A stretch of DNA of 64,000 nt from positions 62,001 to 126,000 of the forward strand of contig CALWCE010000005.1 in the NCBI GenBank assembly GCA_944376295.1. The letters run 5' to 3'. Position numbers and translations under genes: made by a program. Positions 1 through 9,015 of the stretch are shown here, piece after piece (position 1 is the first letter of the stretch; every line of letters begins with the position of its first letter). The DNA is from an uncultured Clostridia bacterium. GTDB taxonomy: Bacteria > Bacillota > Clostridia > Christensenellales > Borkfalkiaceae. The notes under the pieces are model-generated. The model made no database searches and was not told the origin of the DNA. It saw only the letters and a program-made list of their open reading frames with translations.

Positions 1-500
1 GGGTCGAGCGTGATGTAGTAAGAGCTTTCGATGTCGTCCGTTTCGGTGTAGACCATCGTGATGTCCGCCTGGTTGGCAACGTGGCTGCGCACGATATCGG
101 CGATATCGAGGCGGGCGACGCCGTCGCAGTCGGAGATGACGACATAGTCCTCTTTGCGGTGGTTCAAAAATCCCGTGATGCCCTTGAGTGCTTCAAGGCG
201 CGAAGTGTAGGGCGCATCCGTCTCGTCGGAGTAAGGAGGAAGCAGGATGATGCCGCCGTCCTTTCTTGCAAGATCCCAGTCTTTGCCGCTGCCGAGATGA
301 TCGAGGAGCGACTGATAGTTGTTTTTCGTGACGGTGCCCACCGTCGTGATGCCCGAATTGACCATATTGGACAATGCGAAGTCAATGAGGCGGTATCTTC
401 CGCCGAACGGGATGGAAGCCATCGTTCTGTGGCGGGAGAGCTCGGGGATGTTCTCGTCATGCACATTGGAGAAAATTACTCCTACCGTCGAATAAGCCAT
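1..500 (-). CDS. glgD: GlgD, non-catalytic glucose-1-phosphate adenylyltransferase subunit (3' end cut by window)
   Basis: The ATG at 500 begins MAYSTVGVIFSNVHDE, and the frame stays open to base 1, so the C-terminus is missing. The visible 166 residues have the nucleotidyltransferase fold of the ADP-glucose pyrophosphorylase family (SIPFGGRYRLIDFALSNMVN, then GITTVGTVT). The N-terminal GGxGxRL nucleotide loop of catalytic GlgC is missing, which is typical of the GlgD subunit that pairs with GlgC in Firmicutes. It lies 5 bp behind glgC and is the third gene of glgB-glgC-glgD. It probably modulates GlgC activity in glycogen synthesis. Family assignment is firm; the division of labour comes from family knowledge. 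Confidence 0.93.
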   Translation of the reverse strand, partial: MAYSTVGVIFSNVHDENIPELSRHRTMASIPFGGRYRLIDFALSNMVNSGITTVGTVTKNNYQSLLDHLGSGKDWDLARKDGGIILLPPYSDETDAPYTSRLEALKGITGFLNHRKEDYVVISDCDGVARLDIADIVRSHVANQADITMVYTETDDIESSYYITLD

Positions 501-505
501 TCTAT

Positions 506-1702
506 TTATTCCCCCTTATAATCCTGATCCAAAATTTTGCCGCCTTCGACCTTGGCATCCTTGCCGATGGTGATCTGCCTGCCGAGCACGGCGATGCCCT
601 TGCCTGCGTCCTGAGGATCGCCGATCACGGCGCCCTCTTCGACGGTCACGTTCTCGTCGATGATGGAATAGAGCACTTTGGCGCCCTTCTTGATGACGGT
701 GCCCGCCATGATGACGCTGTCTCTGACTTCCGCCCCCTCTTCGACGACGACGTTGCTTGCGAGCACGGAATGCTCCACGACGCCTTCGATCTCGCAGCCG
801 AGCGCGATCATGGAGTTGCCGACCTGCGCCTTATCGCCGATGTATTCGGGAGGTGCGAGCGGGTTGCGCGAATGGATCTTCCAATCGGGATCGGCGACGT
901 CGAAGACGGGCTCTTCACCGAGCAGTTCCATGTTCGCTTCCCACAGCGAGGAAATGGTGCCGACGTCCTTCCAATACCCTTCGAAGCGGTACGAGAACAT
1001 CTTCTCGCCAGCGTTCAGCATGGCGGGGAGCACGTCTTTACCGAAGTCCTTGCTCGAATCGGGGTTCTGTTCGTCCGCTTCGAGATAATCAAACAGCTTC
1101 TGTGCCGTGAAGATGTAGATACCCATGGAGGCAAGATTGCTCTTGGGCTGCTTGGGTTTTTCTTCGAACTGATAGATGGAACCGTCGGGATTGGTGTTGA
1201 GGATGCCGAAGCGGGAAGCTTCCTTCATGGGGACTTCGATCGCCGCGATCGTGCAGTCCGCACCCGTCTCGATATGCGCTTTGAGCATCTTGGCGTAGTC
1301 CATCTTATAGATGTGGTCGCCCGAGAGGATGAGCACATAGTCGGGGTTATACTTCTTCATGAAGTGCATGTTCTGATAGATGGCGTTCGCGGTGCCTTCA
1401 TACCAGGACGACTTGACCTTCGCCTGATAGGGCGAGAGGATGTGCACGCCGCCGTATGCGCGGTCGAGATCCCACGGCTGGCCGTTGCCGATATACTCGT
1501 TGAGCTCGAGCGGTTCATACTGCGTGAGCACGCCCACCGTATCGATGCCCGAATTGATGCAGTTGCTCAGCGGGAAGTCGATGATGCGGTACTTCGCGCC
1601 GAAGGCGACTGCGGGTTTTGCAATCTTGTTCGTGAGCGCGTACAGTCTGCTTCCCTGACCGCCTGCGAGCAACATTGCGACACATTCTTTCTTTCTTTGC
1701 AT
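506..1702 (-). CDS. glgC: Glucose-1-phosphate adenylyltransferase GlgC
   Basis: A 398-residue protein of normal GlgC length. It makes ADP-glucose from glucose-1-phosphate and ATP, the committed step of glycogen synthesis. The N-terminus carries the nucleotide loop [13 protein letters not shown] (residues 12-24), followed by [19 protein letters not shown]. The middle has [10 protein letters not shown], and the sugar-phosphate binding region [18 protein letters not shown] follows. The C-terminal third is a left-handed beta-helix of hexapeptide repeats ([23 protein letters not shown]). The ATG at 1702 is preceded by a GGGGG ribosome site 25 bp after the glgB stop. glgD follows 5 bp downstream, so the subunits are probably translationally coupled. 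Confidence 0.97.
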   Translation of the reverse strand: MQRKKECVAMLLAGGQGSRLYALTNKIAKPAVAFGAKYRIIDFPLSNCINSGIDTVGVLTQYEPLELNEYIGNGQPWDLDRAYGGVHILSPYQAKVKSSWYEGTANAIYQNMHFMKKYNPDYVLILSGDHIYKMDYAKMLKAHIETGADCTIAAIEVPMKEASRFGILNTNPDGSIYQFEEKPKQPKSNLASMGIYIFTAQKLFDYLEADEQNPDSSKDFGKDVLPAMLNAGEKMFSYRFEGYWKDVGTISSLWEANMELLGEEPVFDVADPDWKIHSRNPLAPPEYIGDKAQVGNSMIALGCEIEGVVEHSVLASNVVVEEGAEVRDSVIMAGTVIKKGAKVLYSIIDENVTVEEGAVIGDPQDAGKGIAVLGRQITIGKDAKVEGGKILDQDYKGE

Positions 1703-1727
1703 ATGTCTTATGCCCCCTTTAGATTTC

Positions 1728-3845
1728 TTATTTCTGATCCGGCTTTTTCGCCGTTCTCACCGTTGCCTTTTTTGCGGAGCCCTTGGGCGCTTCCGCAACC
1801 TTTTCCGCCGCCTTCTTGGAAGGAGCGGTCTTTGCCTCGGCCTTCTTTGCGGGCGCCTTTACGGAAGCCGTGGCGGGCTTTTTCTTGGGCGCTGCCGCAG
1901 GAAGCTTTTCTGCCTTCGGAGGATCGGGCTCCTTGACGAAGTAAAGGCAGGTCAGCTTCGGCACGTCGATGACGACGGAGTACATCTTCCCGTGGCTGGG
2001 TTTCTTTGCCGCCGTGAAGACGCTCTTTTTGAGTTTGCCGTCGCCGCCGTATTTCTTATCGTCGCTATTGAAGATGATGCGGTATTTGCCGCGTTGGTTG
2101 ACGCCCATCCAGTAACCGGGGTTGTCCGCGCCCGAGAAGCTGATGAGCGCGATGATCTCGTTGCCCTTCTTGTCCCTGCGGATGAAGGAGACGATATTCT
2201 TATCGGCGTCGTTGGCGGCGAGCCACTCGAAGCCCTCCCACGAATCTTCTACTTCGAAGAAGGCGGGCGTCGAAGCATAGAACTCGTTGAGCGCCTTGAC
2301 ATATCCCTGCAGCTTTTTGTGCATCTCGTACTCGTCGGCAAGGAAGAAGTCGAGCTGCTTATGATAGTCCCACTCGTTGAACTGCCCGAACTCATAGCCC
2401 ATGAAGCCGAGCTTCTTGCCGGGATGCGCCATCATGTAGCCGAGGAAGGAACGTACGCCCGCGAACTTCTCTTCGTAAGTGCCGGGCATCTTGTTGATGA
2501 GCGAGCACTTGCCGTACACCACTTCGTCATGCGAGATGGGAAGCACATAGTTCTCAGAGAAGGCGTACATCATCGAGAAGGTGAGCTTGTTGTGGTTGTT
2601 CATGCGGAAGAAGGGATTGAGGCTGATATACGAGAGCATATCGTTCATCCAGCCCATGTTCCACTTGTAGTTGAACCCGAGACCGCCCACGGAACCGGGC
2701 TTCGTGACGAGCCCCCACGCGGTCGATTCTTCCGCGATCATGAGGGCGTGCGGATAGCGCAGGAACACCGCCTCGTTGAGCTTGCGCAAGAACGCGATCG
2801 CTTCGAGGTTTTTGTTCTCGCCATAGATGTTGGGGACCCACTCCCCTTCCCTCTTGTCGTAATCGAGATAGAGCATGGACGCAACGGCATCCACGCGCAG
2901 ACCGTCGCAGTGGAATTTGTCGAACAGGAAGCAGGCGGAAGAGATGAGGAAGGAAAGTACTTCGTTCCTGCCGTAGTCAAAGCGGCGGGTGCCCCAGCTC
3001 TTATGTTCCATCCTGTCCCACTGGCTGCTCTCATAGAGAGGCTGTCCGTCAAATTCATAGAGGCCGTGCGCATCCTTGGGGAAGTGCGCGGGCACCCAGT
3101 CGAGGATGACGCCGATCCCCGCATTGTGGAAGGCGTCGACGAGCGCCATGAAATCTTTGGGCGTGCCGAGACGGGAAGTCACGGCAAAGTAGCCCGTCAC
3201 CTGATACCCCCACGAACCGTCGAAGGGGAATTCCGTCACGGGCATGAATTCGACGTGCGTATAGCCCATCTCCTTGACATAGGGAACGAGCTCGCGTGCA
3301 AGATCGAGATAGGAATAATAATTTCCGTCGTCGTGTTTTTTCCACGAGAGCAGATTGACCTCGTAGATGTTCATCGGCGAGGAGTAAACATTCTTTTTGT
3401 AGAGCGCTTCGAGATAGGCGCCGTCCTTCCATTCGTACCCCTCGAGGTCGTAGAGCTTGGACGCATTCGCAGGCGGAGTTTCGGTGTGGAAGCCGATGGG
3501 ATCGGCCTTCATGAGCTGCCTGCCGTCCGCCGCCGTGACGCAGTATTTGTAGACATCGTACTGTTTGAGACCGGGGATGAACAGTTCGAACGTCTCCCCG
3601 TCCACCATGCGCTGCATGACGTTGGCTTCGGTATTCCAGCCGTTGAAGTCACCGACGACGGAAACGCTCTTGGCGTGCGGAGCCCAGACGCGGAACATAT
3701 ACCCTTCCTCGCCGTTCTCCGTCTGCTTGTGGGCGCCGAAGATCTCGTAAATACGGTCGTTCTTGCCGTGGTGATAGAGATAGAGCGGGAAATCCGTCTC
3801 TTTGCTCACATCGAATTGCTTGCTCATTTGTTGCTCTTTGCTCAT
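1728..3845 (-). CDS. glgB: 1,4-alpha-glucan branching enzyme GlgB with Lys/Ala/Pro-rich tail
   Basis: The enzyme introduces alpha-1,6 branches into glycogen. It is 705 residues from the ATG at 3845, which has AAGGGGG just upstream; an internal ATG at 3827 is possible. An N-terminal CBM48-like domain ([20 protein letters not shown]) precedes a GH13 barrel. The nucleophile is Asp319 (GLRVDAV), the acid/base Glu372 (IAEES), and [11 protein letters not shown] gives the third acid. After the C-terminal beta domain, the last ~60 residues (DNA about 1731-1925) are almost only Lys, Ala, Pro, Thr and Glu with repeated [12 protein letters not shown]-type motifs, resembling a histone-H1-like tail. Such an extension is not part of the family. 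First gene of the glgBCD operon. Confidence 0.96.
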   Translation of the reverse strand: MSKEQQMSKQFDVSKETDFPLYLYHHGKNDRIYEIFGAHKQTENGEEGYMFRVWAPHAKSVSVVGDFNGWNTEANVMQRMVDGETFELFIPGLKQYDVYKYCVTAADGRQLMKADPIGFHTETPPANASKLYDLEGYEWKDGAYLEALYKKNVYSSPMNIYEVNLLSWKKHDDGNYYSYLDLARELVPYVKEMGYTHVEFMPVTEFPFDGSWGYQVTGYFAVTSRLGTPKDFMALVDAFHNAGIGVILDWVPAHFPKDAHGLYEFDGQPLYESSQWDRMEHKSWGTRRFDYGRNEVLSFLISSACFLFDKFHCDGLRVDAVASMLYLDYDKREGEWVPNIYGENKNLEAIAFLRKLNEAVFLRYPHALMIAEESTAWGLVTKPGSVGGLGFNYKWNMGWMNDMLSYISLNPFFRMNNHNKLTFSMMYAFSENYVLPISHDEVVYGKCSLINKMPGTYEEKFAGVRSFLGYMMAHPGKKLGFMGYEFGQFNEWDYHKQLDFFLADEYEMHKKLQGYVKALNEFYASTPAFFEVEDSWEGFEWLAANDADKNIVSFIRRDKKGNEIIALISFSGADNPGYWMGVNQRGKYRIIFNSDDKKYGGDGKLKKSVFTAAKKPSHGKMYSVVIDVPKLTCLYFVKEPDPPKAEKLPAAAPKKKPATASVKAPAKKAEAKTAPSKKAAEKVAEAPKGSAKKATVRTAKKPDQK

Positions 3846-3915
3846 GAGACCCCCTTCTTCGCATTTCTGCAAAGGTACTGTATCTTGTGGTGCGATCGCC
3901 GCACCGCACAATGAT

Positions 3916-3944
3916 ATTATACTATATCCCGCTCCGAATTTCAA
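3916..3944 (-). promoter_or_regulatory. Sigma-A promoter of the glg operon
   Basis: Minus-strand TTGAAA (3939-3944), 17-bp spacer, TATAAT (3916-3921). The leader to the glgB ATG at 3845 is about 65 nt and contains a small GGTGCG/CGCACC hairpin (3889-3905). Confidence 0.75.
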
Positions 3945-4088
3945 TACCCAATTTGCAATTATTCCGCTTAATTTTAGGAAATTTTTGCGCTTCGTCTTAT
4001 TTTCTGAAAGTTTTTTGGCACACTTTTCCATTTTACGCGCGAAAAAGCGCGGAACGGGTGCAGCAGGCCTTCCTCCCTCTTCGCAAAA

Positions 4089-4121
4089 ATACATCCCGGG
4101 AGACATTCTTCCGGGATGTAT
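4089..4121 (-). terminator. Rho-independent terminator of ilvC
   Basis: An 11-bp perfect stem (ATACATCCCGG pairing with CCGGGATGTAT) and an 11-nt loop. On the minus strand it is followed by a TTTTT run and lies 17 bp beyond the ilvC stop codon. Confidence 0.85.
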
Positions 4122-4137
4122 GCTGCATTTTTGGGTG

Positions 4138-5190
<1,053 letters not shown>

Positions 5191-5218
5191 TTACCTCCGA
5201 AACTTGCTTTTTCTGTAT

Positions 5219-5247
5219 ATTATACGCTCCCCGCCCCGTTTCGTCAA
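5219..5247 (-). promoter_or_regulatory. Sigma-A promoter of ilvC
   Basis: Minus-strand TTGACG (5242-5247), 17-bp spacer, TATAAT (5219-5224). It points away from the DUF815 gene promoter 50 bp to the right. Confidence 0.85.
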
Positions 5248-5276
5248 GCGAACGGCGAATAATTTACGCCTTTTTG

Positions 5277-5305
5277 TTGCATTTTTTGCGCGAGTGCATT
5301 ATAAT
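5277..5305 (+). promoter_or_regulatory. Sigma-A promoter of the DUF815 ATPase gene
   Basis: TTGCAT (5277-5282), 17-bp spacer, TATAAT (5300-5305), with the start codon 34 bp downstream. Confidence 0.8.
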
Positions 5306-5338
5306 GGACAGCGAAAAAAAGACCGGACAGGAACCAAC

Positions 5339-6499
5339 ATGAACGAACAGACCTTTTTGGAACTCACCGTACTTTCGGGGATCCTGCAAGATCCCGTTGT
5401 CGCCGCTTTCCGCGCCTATCGCAACGGCGACCTTTCCGCCCGCGCAGGCTTCCTGCACGAACTCTTCGAACGGGGTGCGGAGAACAATTTTTCGGAGTAC
5501 GTCAAGGAACTCGTCGTCCACGACGAAAATGCGTTCTCGCGCGCCTGTGCAGCGGGCGGGAATATTTCTCCTTACTTAAAACGCGCCTATATCTGCGACC
5601 TTGCGGAGATCGGCCGCGCGCTCGACTTTTCTTCCCCCGACTTCAATATGGGCAAGCCCTCCGCGCCGCTCGTCAATTGGGATGAAAAGGCTGCCAACCT
5701 TCTCTACTCTTTCTATCAGAGTTCGGGCTATGGCAAGTTCATCTCTTCAGCGGAATTCTGCTGGACGGCAGAAGACGAGCTCATCCCCGTGCGCTCCCCT
5801 TCCGCTCTTTCGCTCGGCGATCTCAAAGGGTATGAACACGAAAAGGCGCAGGTATATGATAACCTGGAAAACTTTGTGCGCGGGTTGCCCTATTCCGACA
5901 TGCTCCTTTACGGCGACAGAGGCACGGGCAAGTCCTCCACCGTCCATGCGATGGTGAAAAATTTCTTCCCGCAGAAGCTCCGCCTCGTGGAGATCGCCAA
6001 AGAAAACGTCGGGCATCTGCCCAAACTCAAATCTTATCTTTCTTCCATCCCGCTCCGCTTCCTCGTCTTCATCGACGACTTCTCTTTGAGCGAGCACGAC
6101 GACCGCATCTCCTCGCTCAAGACAGCTTTACAGGGAAGCGCCGAAGGACATGCCGACAACGTGATGATCGTGGCGACCAGCAACCGCCGCCACATCGTCG
6201 AAGAGAGCGTTTCCGCCCGCGAGAACAGCATGCACCGCGAAGAGAACGAGCAGGAGCTTTTATCCCTTTCCGACCGCTTCGGCATCACGGTGCTCTTTTC
6301 CGCGACCAACAAGGAGACCTATCTCAAGATCGTGCGCGCGCTTGCCTCGGAGGACGGCGTACTGCTCTCGGGCGATGCGCTCGACGCCGTCGCCGAACGC
6401 TGGGCGATCGTCCGCGGCGGGCGTTCTCCCCGCAGGGCAAGGCAGCTCGTCGATTATCTCATCGCAAGACAGAAAAAGGAAAAACCCATCGAAATATAA
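5339..6499 (+). CDS. DUF815 family AAA+ ATPase
   Basis: A 386-residue cytosolic P-loop ATPase of the DUF815 family, whose cellular role is not settled. Visible motifs in order: an N-terminal helical region, Walker A GDRGTGKSS (about residue 198), Walker B RFLVFIDDFSL, a sensor-1 type strand VMIVATSNRRHIV, and the arginine-rich RGGRSPRRARQLVDYL near the C-terminus. The ATG at 5339 was chosen because it follows the promoter at 5277-5305 and AGGA; the frame is open further upstream, but that part covers the promoter. It is one of the few plus-strand genes, convergent with murC, and shares a hairpin with it. Confidence 0.9.
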   Translation: MNEQTFLELTVLSGILQDPVVAAFRAYRNGDLSARAGFLHELFERGAENNFSEYVKELVVHDENAFSRACAAGGNISPYLKRAYICDLAEIGRALDFSSPDFNMGKPSAPLVNWDEKAANLLYSFYQSSGYGKFISSAEFCWTAEDELIPVRSPSALSLGDLKGYEHEKAQVYDNLENFVRGLPYSDMLLYGDRGTGKSSTVHAMVKNFFPQKLRLVEIAKENVGHLPKLKSYLSSIPLRFLVFIDDFSLSEHDDRISSLKTALQGSAEGHADNVMIVATSNRRHIVEESVSARENSMHREENEQELLSLSDRFGITVLFSATNKETYLKIVRALASEDGVLLSGDALDAVAERWAIVRGGRSPRRARQLVDYLIARQKKEKPIEI

Positions 6500-6505
6500 A
6501 ATACA

Positions 6506-6538
6506 GCCCTCCCGGCAGTTCACCGGGAGGGCGTTTTT
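6506..6538 (+). terminator. Terminator shared by the DUF815 gene and convergent murC
   Basis: A 10-bp perfect stem GCCCTCCCGG/CCGGGAGGGC with a 7-nt loop, followed by GTTTTTT on the plus strand. The murC TGA stop (6520-6522) lies partly inside the loop, so the last murC codons form one stem arm. Confidence 0.88.
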
Positions 6539-7848
6539 TGAAGCATTTCCCTTACGATCGCATCGAGATCCCCCGCTCCCAACACGAGGATGAGATCGCG
6601 GGGCTTTGCTTTCTCCGCAAGCACGCGCGCCAACTGCTCGGGCGACTGCACATAAGAGGCCTCGGGAAGACGGGCTGCGAGCATGACCGCGCTGCCCGAA
6701 AAGAGAAACTTCTCCCGTGCAGCATAGGTGCGATAGATGACAGGGCTTTCCGCCGCCTTCAAAGCCGCGACGAAATCTTCCATAAGATCGCGCGTCCGCG
6801 TGTAGGTGTGCGGCTGAAAGACGACATGCACCGTCCCTTCGGCGATCGCCTGCGCCGTCTGAATGGCTGCCGCGATCTCCCGAGGGTGATGGGCGTAGTC
6901 CGAAATGACGGGAACGCCGTGAAAGAAGCCGATGCGTTCAAAGCGGCGCTTGACCCCGCGGAAGGAGGAGAGCCCGTCGGCGATCTCCTGCGGCACAAGC
7001 CCTAAAAGACGGGCGGCGGCAAAGGCGGCGAGCGCATTATAGATATGCACTTTGCCTGCGGCGGCGAGCTGCACGCGGACGAGCGGAACGCCCTTTTCCG
7101 TCACCGTGAAGGAGTAGCGCTCCCCGTTGCTCCTGATCCCCGAAGCACGGATATCGCCCGAACATAGCCCGAACGAGAGCGCATGGGGCAGGCTGCGTGC
7201 CCGCACATCGTCGGCATTGACGATGACGCGTTCCGCCCGCTCTGCAAAGGCAGAAAAGGCAGCAAAGAGCTCCTCTTCGCTGCGGTAGCAGTCGGTATGG
7301 TCGAGCTCGATGTTGAGGATGACCGCAATGCTGCTTTTCAGCGACAAAAAGCTGCGCTGGAATTCGCACGCCTCCGTCACGAAGACGTCCTCCCCCTCCG
7401 CGTGATAGTTGGAGAGAGTAAGGTCTTCCCCGCCGATATGACAGGTAAAGGGAAGCCTTCCCAAGAGGATGTGCGAGAGCATGGCGGTCGCCGTCGTCTT
7501 GCCGTGGCAGCCTGCGAACGAGACCGTCCGTCTGAACCGCTCTGCGATCATGCCGAGCAGTTCCGCACGCGGCAGCAGGCGTTTCCCCGCCCGTTTTGCC
7601 GCGGCGAGCTGCGGATGACTCTCGTCCACGGCGCCCGTAAAGACCACGGTGTCTTCCGAGACCGCTTCCTGAAAGCCGAGAGATACGGGGATGCCCGCTT
7701 TTCTCAGCATGGAGAGAAACGGACCCTCGGCGGCGTCGCTCCCGCGCACACGGACGCCGTGCGCACTCAGAAGACGGGCGAGCGCGCTCATGCTCACGCC
7801 GCCGATCCCGATAAAATAGACGCCGCCCGGGAAGAGTTCGGAAAACAT
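6520..7848 (-). CDS. murC: UDP-N-acetylmuramate--L-alanine ligase MurC
   Basis: It adds the first amino acid (L-Ala) to UDP-MurNAc in peptidoglycan synthesis, in the cytosol. The protein has 442 residues. The N-terminal Rossmann motif is FIGIGGVSMSALARLL; the ATP loop is AGCHGKTTATAM (about 112-123); the central ligase domain includes NIELDHTD. The MurC-specific DYAHHPREI and FQPHTYTRT motifs follow. The frame is open 27 codons further up to 7929, but that part runs through the terminator at 7921-7950, so the ATG at 7848 (after GATGGGGT) is preferred. The ribosome site is poorly spaced and the exact start is uncertain. It lies downstream of csp but behind its terminator. Confidence 0.94.
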   Translation of the reverse strand: MFSELFPGGVYFIGIGGVSMSALARLLSAHGVRVRGSDAAEGPFLSMLRKAGIPVSLGFQEAVSEDTVVFTGAVDESHPQLAAAKRAGKRLLPRAELLGMIAERFRRTVSFAGCHGKTTATAMLSHILLGRLPFTCHIGGEDLTLSNYHAEGEDVFVTEACEFQRSFLSLKSSIAVILNIELDHTDCYRSEEELFAAFSAFAERAERVIVNADDVRARSLPHALSFGLCSGDIRASGIRSNGERYSFTVTEKGVPLVRVQLAAAGKVHIYNALAAFAAARLLGLVPQEIADGLSSFRGVKRRFERIGFFHGVPVISDYAHHPREIAAAIQTAQAIAEGTVHVVFQPHTYTRTRDLMEDFVAALKAAESPVIYRTYAAREKFLFSGSAVMLAARLPEASYVQSPEQLARVLAEKAKPRDLILVLGAGDLDAIVREMLQKTPSR

Positions 7849-7920
7849 ACCCCATCGTATGCCGTCGCCCCGTAAAATGGTGCAGTCTTTGACCGTCAGC
7901 GCCCGTTCTTCCGCTATATG

Positions 7921-7950
7921 AAAAAACACGGCATTTCCGCCGTGTTTTTT
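7921..7950 (-). terminator. Terminator of the cold-shock gene
   Basis: A 12-bp stem with AAAAAA/TTTTTT arms (7921-7932 with 7939-7950) and a 6-nt loop, 46 bp beyond the csp stop. The symmetric A/T arms make it potentially bidirectional. Confidence 0.8.
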
Positions 7951-7995
7951 CGCAGTAGAATTTCAATGTGATTTGAAAGTGCCGCCGCGCTTGCC

Positions 7996-8208
7996 TTAGG
8001 AAAGGGGTACGACATTCACCGCACGGAGCTTTCCGCTGTCTTTGGGATCGGGCTCAGCCTCGAACGAGACCTTCTGCCCTTCCTTCAGCGTACGGTATCC
8101 CTCCGTCTGGATGGCGGAGAAGTGAACGAAGATATCGTCACCCCCCTCGTCGTTGGAAATAAACCCATAACCTTTCCCGTCATTGAACCATTTCACAGTT
8201 CCGTTCAC
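7996..8208 (-). CDS. Cold-shock protein (CspA family)
   Basis: A 70-residue single-domain OB fold that binds single-stranded RNA and DNA. RNP1 is KGYGFISN (about residues 12-19) and RNP2 is DIFVHFSAI (25-33); the start NGTVKWFND is typical. The start codon is GTG at 8208, with AGGAGGT correctly placed upstream. A consensus promoter lies about 100 bp upstream, giving a long leader as usual for cold-shock mRNAs, where it often controls translation at low temperature. Confidence 0.96.
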   Translation of the reverse strand: MNGTVKWFNDGKGYGFISNDEGGDDIFVHFSAIQTEGYRTLKEGQKVSFEAEPDPKDSGKLRAVNVVPLS

Positions 8209-8308
8209 AAAAATACCTCCTGTGGCGCCGCCTGAAAGACCTTTTCTGCGTCGCGCTTTCGATCACGCTTCGTGTTCAAACAGGTATCAAACTTAAGTGC
8301 CATGTATC

Positions 8309-8337
8309 ATTATACGCGCTTCACGCGGGAATGTCAA
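8309..8337 (-). promoter_or_regulatory. Consensus sigma-A promoter of the cold-shock gene
   Basis: Perfect TTGACA (8332-8337), 17-bp spacer, TATAAT (8309-8314) on the minus strand. The predicted untranslated leader is about 95 nt. Confidence 0.9.
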
Positions 8338-8437
8338 GACCCTTACAGAAATTTTCTGTGATTTGTCAATCGTTTTTTAGTAACTTTTCCAATTTTTCTA
8401 AAAGAAATTTTGCCGCAGGTATTTTGGGCTAAAAAAA

Positions 8438-8456
8438 GGCTCCCCGAAAGGGAGTC
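8438..8456 (-). terminator. Small hairpin with T-run, minus strand
   Basis: GCTCCC-CGAAA-GGGAGT hairpin followed on the minus strand by seven T residues. It would end minus-strand transcription entering from 8.5-8.9 kb, the only hint that the open frame there may be transcribed. Confidence 0.6.
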
Positions 8457-8487
8457 TGACCCTGAAAATGACCTCGATATCTCCTTA

Positions 8488-8892
8488 TTAACGCCCTCGC
8501 ACATGATCGTGGGCAGCAGAAAACTCCCCTGCCTTCTTGCCTTTTTGCGATTCCGGGTTGACATTTTCCCTGTTTTGCGATATACTATCAGTGGAATCTG
8601 TACCATGAGACGTTTTGGGCGTTTGTTGAGGAGTTTTACTATTCAACGGCGTGGCAAGGGTTCCATTATACCTTTCGTTAAAAATTGCCAACGATTCATG
8701 CAGTTGGTGATTAACTTGCGAAAGGTCTTTTTTATGTGCTCGACGCGCTGCACATGGAGTTGATGTCTTTGACGGTTTCCGGCTCGTGAGAAGCTGCCTG
8801 CGTCTTGCGGCGAGCTTTTTCAGATCCTCGTGTGTAGCAGGCGAAAGGCATACTCCGAGATAAACCCCGTCTTTCTTCTTGCCGATAAGCAA
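8488..8892 (-). CDS. Doubtful hypothetical protein in a gene-poor stretch
   Basis: A minus-strand frame with a possible TTG start at 8892 encodes about 134 hydrophilic residues (DGVYLGVCLSP near the start, then a Lys/Arg-rich middle and a Ser/Thr/Asn/Gln-rich end). I recognise no family. The frame is actually open about 33 codons further up, through both htpG terminators, so openness alone means little. No convincing ribosome site is seen. In favour: a hairpin with a T-run just beyond the stop. Against: low-complexity composition and a consensus promoter on the opposite strand inside it. The rest of 8209-9015 holds only the csp leader, promoters and terminators. Confidence 0.2.
   Translation of the reverse strand: MLIGKKKDGVYLGVCLSPATHEDLKKLAARRRQLLTSRKPSKTSTPCAARRAHKKDLSQVNHQLHESLAIFNERYNGTLATPLNSKTPQQTPKTSHGTDSTDSISQNRENVNPESQKGKKAGEFSAAHDHVRGR
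8558..8586 (+). promoter_or_regulatory. Orphan plus-strand sigma-A promoter
   Basis: TTGACA (8558-8563), 17-bp spacer, TATACT (8581-8586). Downstream there is only a weak 52-codon frame from 8605 without a clear ribosome site, and no recognisable RNA gene. It may drive a small RNA or a short peptide. Confidence 0.5.
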
Positions 8893-8913
8893 TACTTCCG
8901 TAAAACAAAAATA

Positions 8914-8936
8914 GGTCTGCCGGGCTAAGGCAGACC
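8914..8936 (-). terminator. Second tandem terminator behind htpG
   Basis: An 8-bp perfect stem GGTCTGCC/GGCAGACC with a 7-nt loop, followed on the minus strand by TATTTTTG. It backs up the hairpin at 8964-8993. Confidence 0.6.
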
Positions 8937-8963
8937 GATCAAGCTGTTTTATAGGGGATAAAA

Positions 8964-8993
8964 AATAGGCTTGCTTTAACTCGCAAACCTATT
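8964..8993 (-). terminator. Terminator of htpG
   Basis: An 11-bp stem with one mismatch (AATAGGTTTGC pairing with GCAAGCCTATT), followed on the minus strand by a run of T residues and located 23 bp past the htpG stop. Confidence 0.8.
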
Positions 8994-9015
8994 GTGGAAC
9001 ATTTAGAGAAATTAT

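Noticed and set aside
1710..3914. A 734-codon plus-strand open frame
   Set aside because: Antisense to glgB, whose catalytic motifs are all on the minus strand.
8590..8940. tmRNA, RNase P RNA or similar housekeeping RNA in the gene-poor stretch
   Set aside because: Length would fit, but no tRNA-like ends, tag frame or conserved RNase P core sequences were seen on either strand.
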